A DNA stretch of 31,558 bases, taken from positions 49,165 to 80,722 of the forward strand of contig MU602691.1 in NCBI GenBank assembly GCA_025201865.1. Reading direction: 5' to 3'. Within the stretch, counting starts at the first letter, position 1, and each line of letters starts with the position of its first letter. Shown in pieces: positions 10,801 through 15,876 of the stretch. Source of the stretch: Ramicandelaber brevisporus (lineage: Eukaryota > Kickxellomycota > Ramicandelaberales > Ramicandelaberaceae). The position numbers were made by a program, and so were the translations under genes. The notes beneath the pieces were generated by a model. It was not told where the DNA came from, did no database searches, and worked only from the letters and a program-made list of their open reading frames with translations.

Positions 10801-11052
10801 GGCAAGGATGCCAAGTGCGTCATTATCAGCTTTGTCCGCTCAAACGCCAATGGCGAAGTTGGCATTCTTCTCAAAGACTGGCGCCGTATCAATGTGGCGG
10901 TAACTCGCGCTAAAGAGAAACTAATTCTGATTGGCGATGAAGCAACGTTGCGGTGTGGTGCGCCATTGCTAAGTGAAATGGCAGCATTTTTGGAACAAAA
11001 GCAGTTGATTGTATCATTGCCTCCTAAAGCTCATCTTATGCACCACATCTAA
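4819..11052 (+). CDS. DNA2: DNA2 nuclease-helicase
   Basis: Dna2 cleaves long 5' flaps during Okazaki-fragment maturation and resects DNA ends. This 2077-residue single-exon ORF has all its hallmarks. The Fe-S cluster ligands are C796, C1082, C1085 and C1091, with the spacing known in the family. RecB-type nuclease residues are H825 (GSLVHNLFQ), D969 (GLTGNIDAS), E997 and K999 (VELKTG), then HYAQ (1009-1012). The SF1B helicase has Walker A GMPGTGKT (K1491), Walker B IVDEAS (D1609/E1610), motif III GDHYQLQPL (1633-1641), QYRM (1761-1764), DRSQGKD and VAVTRAK (R2030). The first ~680 residues are disordered: polyQ, an Asn/Ala/Thr repeat, then a strongly acidic block (about 595-630). Extra inserts occur in the nuclease domain (polyQ, 920-928) and between helicase motif III and QYRM (Ser/Ala-rich). 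It is clearly longer than typical Dna2 (about 1060 in human, 1520 in yeast). All catalytic residues are present, so it should be active. Confidence 0.97.
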   Translation: MANNRKDRGSDSNNGSSRARASSAGITKQFLPPPSITPMRSGVRPARTSDNSTRPASTAATAATASESVTLSAATMTVTHSTVSNEHNGYNGHRGSSAEGRLHPELNESSNGDDETHVYWSTSPPSSFQSIQRDRQAAAQQRNYQQQRYMIQEQQQQQQQQQQNQWSMQYDDGSSSNAMPSRLTSDSRSELGKRTRQTPKTAAQEARQVMRFLRGSSVSSVTTSSASVAAEALSTTPRSTSSTSIATELVDKNANSDAVDGGSPSGYSPPTASKSAPISAQIVRRAHSSTAADMLDIDSGTGSGGLGSRPRFNVRRAKEALLATLLEPVGSTMRNRHGIEDDTDSFELESGTLTTSQTSSSSSQVHRQTAADFSIDISRSGSVNGNRGSQSGSEYDDYNSSDQQDSNRIPKRMRINEGTPVLMRRSVSVNSLQTVFKLEHNEQFRIQAPTSSLDVAAPDSPTAVITRGTQQQLSLGISNTNSYSIANANANTNTNSNPNANANANTTIHANIKADNNNITNAARTDEFADITGDDDVWESLAAELDSSNEDIITSSAEQQPGLSLKLSLETAASENTIATSPAALQAVVIDDEFADLDDLDGMFDDDDDFMMELDDEMEALLDGAAVPTSNNQQPNPAPPKMQRASIDTQETQIIPDIAQFQPVPAIHLGVSIKPEPQPQLQSKLQPQPQPQSAQLRFIRLVALEINSGGSYQTAAGILSAQVELRLIDENDLKERYIYLRDDWINLPVQIGDYVHVSHTSFDSDSVAVIDHDHGLLTLHPDLLISCTHLSDGFHCRRRAVLQSRVRDTAVSGPIVAATYGSLVHNLFQSCLWAADFSDNYIQSKLDELVRESGDALYAIQHDEYDAKQKIMEHVPALQQWAERYVGSTPAPQGTVVEHMRRTRPDPSLRHNDSKPLQRQQQQQQQQQHLARSGYRANQLPQRTLAVTKLLDIEDTVWSPRYGLTGNIDASIQATIHEPATGDNQPAVSTAAVMPVELKTGMLTNSVQHYAQTLLYTLLMSDRYDIPVNAGLLMYTRSDDMVAVNATHNELRALLIGRNELAAHMVHKPMALPEMRRDARVCGKCPYLNVCAVHHYLMESGNKSSSGMEEHFDRATEHLRGGGKDYHGNPMASDKHAAFYEKWMAMINAEEKDVLSGRAEVWSLSSANRQKLGRCFANMVIESINHTSDEDQLNEPGAVALETVKGKLRDSTISRWRIKFRRRRIAVPASAETESGDDAAVAPPVTIKAEDGELKYKLVPDGPSLINSQINIGEPVVISSERGHFGFAVGFVIEISAEYVVVSTSRMIYGIPQRMNGFDDEFEQKFRGITDLRNVNLDSSGMGDVYCEDSMPPDSEGLLKWENVIAPPANDKSQDDSCVPTFRIDLDSLPGMARMARSHIAHLFTRDTGDADVSERSSVAVGGNSSERLRRLVVDLDAPTFDRFDPAQLEQLPDRIRQLLSGLNFQQRSSVMSVLSARDYALILGMPGTGKTLTMASLIRVLVALGKSVLLTAYTHSAVDEVLLKLSNICKGEDSNLLSLGVLRLGNPDRIHKDIVAEGVTLASMPENTREHLAERTIFYETRHVVATTCLGISHAIFARRRFDVCIVDEASQVNLPVSLGPLRCASTFVLVGDHYQLQPLMSRNTKENLAAMFSSTDYGLGSNLMASNEFASSSLRRGISLSSAGSSGSSDDFGNDANMNGDSEGIRAAVVAAAAAVARTAQSSANLLRVEGEESDTSRLSLFSRLAEAHPEAVTVLEFQYRMNRAINDLANHMVYGSRLECATAVVASQKVKLRNMAHGMALVHRHKETPVATAAVGSKYDSTKHTGTGVVYEKSSCPGAGGFSRIDASSSKLESSARVDTELAKRCWLATVIDPELQAVFVSTNRIPARDQSSHGTLVQNDIEVTLIRQIASALVTSGMEAKDICVISPYRSQIRNIATALRATAAEPAPSTATAKTTQQPQQPQQQKQQKQQKPLVPLTDVQVLTVDRSQGKDAKCVIISFVRSNANGEVGILLKDWRRINVAVTRAKEKLILIGDEATLRCGAPLLSEMAAFLEQKQLIVSLPPKAHLMHHI
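5278..5307 (+). repeat. Poly-glutamine tract 1 in DNA2
   Basis: Ten glutamine codons (residues 154-163) mix CAG and CAA. They lie in the disordered N-terminal extension. Confidence 0.9.
6274..6339 (+). repeat. Asn-Ala/Asn-Thr coding minisatellite in DNA2
   Basis: Six-base units of the type GCTAAT, ACCAAT and GCGAAT encode alternating Ala/Thr/Ser/Pro and Asn at residues 486-507. Blocks of identical variants (three GCTAAT, two ACCAAT, three GCGAAT) suggest stepwise expansion after point changes. The region lies in the disordered N-terminal part. Confidence 0.85.
7576..7602 (+). repeat. Poly-glutamine tract 2 inside the DNA2 nuclease domain
   Basis: Nine glutamine codons (residues 920-928, CAG/CAA mixed) lie between nuclease residues H825 and D969. 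The tract is therefore inside the folded nuclease module, presumably in a surface loop. Confidence 0.9.
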
Positions 11053-11101
11053 CCATTTTTCAGGCTTTAAACTTTAATTGGATTAACTTTCTACTTGTTC
11101 A

Positions 11102-11337
11102 CAGGGTCAGGAAATGACAAAATTTTTTTCAGGGTCAGAATGCAACACCTTGGAATTCATATAACTACCACTTTGATGAACCAATTGGGGGAATAACCAT
11201 ACCATTTGAAAGCCCTGCTTCTTCTGATCCCAGCAATATAGTTATTTACCCCAGTTGGTTCATCAAAATGGTAGTTATATGAATTCCAAGGTGTTGCATT
11301 CTGACCCTGAAAAAAATTTTGTCATTTCCTGACCCTG
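11102..11337. mobile_element. Foldback / MITE-like element with 89-bp terminal inverted repeats
   Basis: Arms 11102-11190 and 11249-11337 are reverse complements with only two mismatches over 89 bp. Pairing continues weakly inward (AATAAC, then ATA), leaving a loop of about 35 nt. The outer ends read CAGGGTCAG...CTGACCCTG, and CAGGGTCAG recurs 28 bp inside each arm. There is no coding capacity, consistent with a non-autonomous DNA transposon whose ends resemble CAGGG-type TIRs. Flanks (cttgttca left, agttaatg right) give no clear target-site duplication, so the family is unassigned. It lies 49 bp after the DNA2 stop and would form a long hairpin in a DNA2 3' UTR. Confidence 0.8.
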
Positions 11338-11455
11338 AGTTAATGTTTTTTTAAACAACTCAATTCTAATTTTAGAGTATGACATCATCCTGGTAGATTA
11401 AGAGACCGACGAAGCCGTGGTCGTAGCGAGGGAAGGCGATGTTCGCTGAAAGTTC

Positions 11456-11510
11456 GTGTGGTAGTGTGCGGTAGTGTGCGGTAGTGTGGTGGTGTGGTGA
11501 TGTGGTAGTT
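11456..11510 (+). repeat. G/T-rich tandem repeat, unit about 10 bp (GTAGTGTGCG)
   Basis: Near-identical GTAGTGTGCG units are followed by degenerate GTGTGGTG units. The plus strand has almost no A or C here. It is intergenic, upstream of the surface-protein gene. Confidence 0.7.
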
Positions 11511-12365
11511 CTGTCACACTATTTCATTTCTATGATCGCACATGAGTTCGCCGGTCGCTGTTCAAAGCTGCTGTCGTCGTTTGTCGTTTTTTTTGTCAAG
11601 TAAGAGAAAAGTCGCATGACAGGGTTTCCCTAATCTGGATACTGCATCGCGTGGATCAAACCTTTTGTTTTTGCATGCAGGTTTTAGCATGCGATCGTCA
11701 AAATAAATCCCACATGATAGAAGACTCTCCCTTATGAACCACGCGTTGTCGCTGGTCATCGGAACCGCACTGATAGCCTAAGGGCTGATTGTAATCAATC
11801 TGGCTATAATACAGAAGTGCGGGGGAAGGGAGAAGAGAGTAGAGTAGAGGGAGGAATGGATCAACAGTAGACTGTCGTCTCCGAAGCTTGTTCTCACTTT
11901 GCAACACACTTGCCAACGTTACACCACGCCGGTGAGCATCTTCCCCCCCCCTTTTCACCACATTCACAGCAGCGTCACTGTATCTAGAGCCAAGCCACCG
12001 TTACACACTAGCGCTAGAGATTGTTGCCACTGAGACTAACCTACTCTCTTGTGCTGTGTACATACCTCGTCCACTCTCTCTCGCAACAGCCGGCTGCTTA
12101 CAGCCCACAGTATTCAGTATTCAGGACACTGTGTGTCATTAATTCATCGGCCCTGCTCTATCTGTCTGCCGATTTTGATTTGCCTGTTGCTCTGAACTCC
12201 GACAAGCATTTCCACGTGTTTTCGTCTCGCTGCCCAATCAAAATCGACAGCCAACCGCTAACTTTGTGTTAAACAGAGGTGCACACGACTCCGCCCGACG
12301 ACATTCACTGTTTGTTCGTTCCCCTTCCTCTTCTCTCAACCAGACCACTCATACTCACTCATACT

Positions 12366-12401
12366 CACTCACTCACTCACTCGCTCGTTCACTCGCTCAC
12401 T
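12366..12401 (+). repeat. (CACT/CGCT)n tandem tract with eight overlapping CNYTCNYT motifs
   Basis: Tetranucleotide units CACT, CGCT and CGTT give matches to CNYTCNYT starting at 12366, 12370, 12374, 12378, 12382, 12386, 12390 and 12394. This is the consensus reported for yeast Ssd1 binding in 5' leaders of cell-wall mRNAs. The repeat is directly visible; protein binding is inference. Confidence 0.75.
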
Positions 12402-12699
12402 TGCTCAACAACAACAACAACAACACTTGCACTCTCCCTTCTCCATTCACCATTCGCCGATTTCTAATAGCGTACCTTTTTCGGATTTGACCAACCGCCA
12501 GCCAGTCTTTTGGGGAGTTAGACTGTTTTCTGCACACGCGCGCCAGCCCATACCTACCAGCTTTGCTTGTTGACACTTTCTTCGCACTCCTTCCTTCTAT
12601 AACTTCCTGCGTTCTTGTCGTGTCGGCGTGTTTCGGTGAACACTCTGGTGCTGATATCTCTTTTGTTCGACTCTATTTATATATCCATCTATCCATCTG

Positions 12700-12755
12700 C
12701 ATCTCTTTCTCTTTCTCTCTTTCTCTCTTCCTCTCTCTTTCTCTCTCTCCATCTT
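12700..12755 (+). repeat. CT-rich tract just upstream of the start codon
   Basis: An almost pure pyrimidine run of CTTT and CTCT units ends about 40 nt before the ATG at 12792. It contains several further CNYTCNYT matches (for example CTTTCTCT). It could alternatively be the polypyrimidine tract of a 5' UTR intron ending at the CAG at about 12784-12786. Confidence 0.6.
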
Positions 12756-12791
12756 GCTTTTCTGTCTCTTTCCTGTGTGCATCCAGTATTG

Positions 12792-15218
12792 ATGAGCGGG
12801 GTACAGAGCGACCATGTTCACCACGCCATTGCGCTCCTCCTGAGCAGCGCTGCGGCGGTTGTCGCACTTCCCACAGCTTCAGCAACAACCAACTCCTCAG
12901 CAACGTCAGAGTCAGAATCGGAGTCAGTGTACCGTTCTTCTTCTTCTTCTTCTTCAACAGTGACGATGACGGTGACGAATAGTGTGAGTGCTTCAGAGCC
13001 ACTCGATTGGCATGCTTATTCAGATCCATCAAACAGGAATAACTTTACCTCGTCGTATTCCCCTTCTTCAACACAGCCATCGGACAAACCCGCTCTCGCA
13101 GCATCATCTGCAGTGCCATCCGAGTTTCCTTCGTTTTCACGGTTTGTCACATCGGAGCACTTTTTTATCCAGCCAGCGCCAACTCGATCTGATCCACTCA
13201 ATAGTGACATCAGCACAAGCAGTAGTGCTAGCAGTGCTAGCAGTAGCGATATCAGCACCAGTAGCACTACTAGCAGCAGCGTTAGCACTAGCATCGGTAG
13301 CAAAAGTCATGAGGGCCTTATTGATTCAACATCATCTTCGTCATCGAGTCAACAAGACAAGCCGGCTCAAATCAGTCGTTCACGGTCACCCAGCAGTTCA
13401 TCTCGGCCAGCTCTAGATGTAACGAGCTTGAAGAGTTCATCTTCAGACAGCAAGATGGAGCCAAATATCCCTGACACACCTGTACCTTCTGACCGCACAC
13501 CTCCTGTCACTACAGAGTCATCGCCAGATACATCTTCAACAACCTCAGTAAGGAGTGGCAGTATACGGACAAGCGCTCGGCAGGTTCCACCTACGCCAAC
13601 ACCCGTCGGCAGCGTCAGCAACAAGATTGCAGTCCAGCCTGTGACTCTGTCGCTTTCTGTGACTCCATCGGGCGGCGGAAGCGACAATGGTGGAGGTGGA
13701 GGTGGAGGTGACGGAAGCGGAGGAGGCACATCACCAATGGCAGGCTCAGATGGACCTGTGCAGCCATCTCCTAGTTTTGGCGGTAGTGTGCCAGTTGACC
13801 CAGCAGGCGGTAGTGGCGGCGGCGGTAATGGTGGAAATTCCAAGTCTGGCCCTGGAGGCAGCAACAATGGAAGCGGAAACCGTGGTGCAGGTGGGAACAT
13901 CGACAGTGCAAACGATGGTGATAACTCGGCCTGTGGTGTTAGGTGCACAATTGGACCTGTTTTGGGGTCAATTGCCGTGCTTGTTGTCATGATTGCCGCA
14001 TTTTTGCTGTGGAGGAGGAGACGCGCTCATGCTTCATTGGTGGCATCCCGAAAGCGACGGGATACAATTGGAGCATATTCAGAGAAGCGCTATGATGGCG
14101 AAGATGACGATGATGTCAACTCTGATGGCAATGATGGCAGCTCACAGTACGTAGAGCAACGGCGAGATCGATATTTATCACCGCTGGACTCAGCAGCAGA
14201 GGCAGCCAGCCTGGTTCGAGCAGCACATAATCATCCATATGGCATCATGAGACGGTCAATGATGGAGATGACCTCACCCGACGCTCGAACTGCAATGCTT
14301 GCCAATCCATTTGAATCCGCATCGTCTCTTGGATCATATGAAGCCGGCGCTCTCACCGACGAGAAGGCTAGATTTGAAGCTGATGTCGATGCATTCAATG
14401 GCAGTGGGTACTCAAAAGTTCAGCGCGCATCAAGTCCAGTTGAGAATCCGTTTGCTGACCAGCCAGCCGAGCCATCACCCGCTGCATTGATGGCAGATCG
14501 GCGGCATGAGTACGGTCAGCTTGCGCCTGCACCATTGCAACCATTCCGTACCACTTATCTGGATGGCCGGCGAGGCAGCCTTGGCGCTGCAATCCGACCA
14601 TCTCCACCCAAGATCCTCAACAAACCTGTTTCTCGGCCAGCTCCTCCGCCACCTCCACCGCCACCAGCTTCTTCCCCTCTGCCAAATGCTGGCCAGCGCT
14701 TGCCGCCTGTAATGTCAACGAAGTCTGCTCTAACCATCAACACCGGTCCACATCAGCTCCAGCCTGAGCTACTTCGGCTAATATCTGCCACCAACTGCAG
14801 TTCCAATGACCGAGCCAAGCCAGTTGACAAAGTAGAGGGACCAGCTCCGCCTGTGCTGCGCGGCTCTATCAGTTACACTTGTTCACGCTCTGACATGTCA
14901 TCAGGTGGCGTTGTCTTCATCCCAAGCAAGCTGGCTCACATCTCCAACGACACCCTGTCCACCATTCCAGAGGTTGACGATTGTGCCAGCTCGCACTACA
15001 GCTGTGGAGACTGCGACGAGTGCGGCAAGATGGAAACGTGCAGCTACTCATCGAGTTCGCAGGGCAGGAGCGACTCATCACATTCAAAGATGACATCGTC
15101 TCCTACGTCAACATTACAACCACCGCCGCTCCTACCCCAATTACAACAACAGCCAATGCATAAACCATCTGTATTCAGTGGGCGATACTTTGCTGATCTT
15201 GCCGGACTCAAGTTCTAA
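12792..15218 (+). CDS. Ser/Gly-rich single-pass cell-surface protein (cell-wall sensor-like), family unassigned
   Basis: ATG 12792 is the first ATG after a long ATG-free leader and gives 808 residues. A signal peptide is likely (hydrophobic AIALLLSSAAAVVAL, possible cleavage after ASA at about 31). The exterior, about 32-385, is Ser/Thr-rich then Gly-rich, with poly-Ser runs and almost no Cys, so it is probably O-mannosylated. C381 and C385 precede one membrane helix (about 386-407), followed by WRRRRR. The cytosolic tail (about 408-808) has a nine-proline run (about 617-627), a possible SH3/profilin site, and a C-terminal Cys cluster (SCGDCDECGKMETC). The architecture matches Mid2/Msb2-type wall-stress sensors, but there is no WSC domain and no sequence family I recognise. 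Function is inferred from layout only. Confidence 0.85.
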   Translation: MSGVQSDHVHHAIALLLSSAAAVVALPTASATTNSSATSESESESVYRSSSSSSSTVTMTVTNSVSASEPLDWHAYSDPSNRNNFTSSYSPSSTQPSDKPALAASSAVPSEFPSFSRFVTSEHFFIQPAPTRSDPLNSDISTSSSASSASSSDISTSSTTSSSVSTSIGSKSHEGLIDSTSSSSSSQQDKPAQISRSRSPSSSSRPALDVTSLKSSSSDSKMEPNIPDTPVPSDRTPPVTTESSPDTSSTTSVRSGSIRTSARQVPPTPTPVGSVSNKIAVQPVTLSLSVTPSGGGSDNGGGGGGGDGSGGGTSPMAGSDGPVQPSPSFGGSVPVDPAGGSGGGGNGGNSKSGPGGSNNGSGNRGAGGNIDSANDGDNSACGVRCTIGPVLGSIAVLVVMIAAFLLWRRRRAHASLVASRKRRDTIGAYSEKRYDGEDDDDVNSDGNDGSSQYVEQRRDRYLSPLDSAAEAASLVRAAHNHPYGIMRRSMMEMTSPDARTAMLANPFESASSLGSYEAGALTDEKARFEADVDAFNGSGYSKVQRASSPVENPFADQPAEPSPAALMADRRHEYGQLAPAPLQPFRTTYLDGRRGSLGAAIRPSPPKILNKPVSRPAPPPPPPPPASSPLPNAGQRLPPVMSTKSALTINTGPHQLQPELLRLISATNCSSNDRAKPVDKVEGPAPPVLRGSISYTCSRSDMSSGGVVFIPSKLAHISNDTLSTIPEVDDCASSHYSCGDCDECGKMETCSYSSSSQGRSDSSHSKMTSSPTSTLQPPPLLPQLQQQPMHKPSVFSGRYFADLAGLKF

Positions 15219-15876
15219 GTGACATCTTCCCCTCTTCCTCCCTTCACCCTTCCCCCTTCCTACTTTTACATCTCACTTTCATTCCCTTCGTCTCTTTCCT
15301 CCATACCTGCTTCTCTCTTATTAATTTATATCGCGCGCGTTCATCCACATGTTATTATTATTATTCTTTTACTATTTTTTACTTTAGAAATGAACACTTT
15401 TTGTCAAATGCATGCCATTTTGATCGAGTCATGTGATGTTTACTTCCGCAGTCTGTTTGTGGATTGCTATCAGTCAACGGTGAGTAATTTTGTTTCACTT
15501 GCACTGCAATAACTCCTCCTTTTTTTCTGTGCAAGTGTCACCCAATTCCTCCTTCACAAAGAGGTCAAAATGTAGTCATGTGCGCAGCGTGCACCGGTTA
15601 GATGACACACAACCAATGCACACCACACACAGCAACAACACCACGCCGGGATGTCAATTCTATAAAACTCCCTCCCCACTCCTCGCCGGACACGCTCCCT
15701 GTAAAAAAATCATCACTCCACTCCGCAATATCGACAATTTCTTCCTTCACTTCGCTCCATTTCGTCTAGCTTTCAGACTCTGTTGATCTGTTCTTGCTAT
15801 CCTTTGATCTCCATACAACAACAACAACACCCACCACCAACACCCCCTCCCAGGAAGGCATTCTTTGTTTACTTTA
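15219..15876. other. Intergenic: surface-protein 3' region and ALA1 promoter/leader
   Basis: The first 150 bp are C/T-rich and then A/T-rich, as expected of a 3' UTR; no strict AATAAA is present. A CCAAT (15613-15617) and a TATAAAA (15661-15667) precede the ALA1 ATG by about 260 and 210 bp. The leader ends in a CAACAACAAC/CACCACC run. A donor-like GTGAGT at about 15480 hints at a possible 5' UTR intron, which I cannot confirm. Confidence 0.5.
15661..15667 (+). promoter_or_regulatory. TATA box of the ALA1 gene
   Basis: TATAAAA lies 210 bp before the start codon. A CCAAT box lies about 45 bp further upstream. This arrangement suits a highly expressed translation gene. It was read by eye only. 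Confidence 0.45.

Larger units (their letters stand above)
11053..11858. other. Intergenic: DNA2 3' region, foldback element, upstream region of the surface-protein gene
   Basis: The segment begins with the DNA2 3' end, which shows no AATAAA before the foldback at 11102. After the foldback come a G/T-rich tandem repeat (11456-11510) and a pair of GCATGC palindromes (11673-11678 and 11687-11692). A TATA-like CTATAATA lies at about 11804-11811. A short minus-strand ORF (11562-11759) has no recognisable features. I see no tRNA and no convincing gene. Confidence 0.5.
11859..12791 (+). promoter_or_regulatory. Probable long ATG-free 5' leader of the surface-protein gene
   Basis: Between the ATG at 11856-11858 and the start codon at 12792 there is no ATG in any plus-strand frame over 933 nt. 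The minus strand has 17 ATGs (plus-strand CAT) in the same interval. The stretch is pyrimidine-rich, with CACT repeats at 12366-12401, a CAA run at about 12406-12424 and CT-rich tracts at 12700-12755. A TATA-like CTATAATA lies just upstream (about 11804-11811). The simplest reading is a transcribed leader scanned by ribosomes, possibly with a 5' UTR intron that I cannot place. Start and length of the transcript are inferred. Confidence 0.6.

Noticed and set aside
11401-11700. Possible tRNA or small structured RNA in the gap after DNA2
   Set aside because: I looked for a T-loop motif, acceptor stem pairing and promoter boxes by eye and found no consistent cloverleaf. A tRNAscan or Infernal search would settle it.
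11562-11759. A 65-residue minus-strand ORF as a small gene
   Set aside because: It has an ATG but no recognisable domain, signal or conserved feature, and ORFs of this size are frequent by chance here.
12615-12791. Extending the surface protein upstream to give 867 residues
   Set aside because: The upstream frame begins at TTG and encodes a Ser/Leu run that is simply translated CT-repeat DNA. ATG 12792 directly gives a good signal peptide.
15219-15786. Open frames between the surface-protein gene and ALA1 as short genes
   Set aside because: They are low-complexity translations of C/T-rich UTR DNA, some relying on non-ATG starts, with no domain or conserved pattern.
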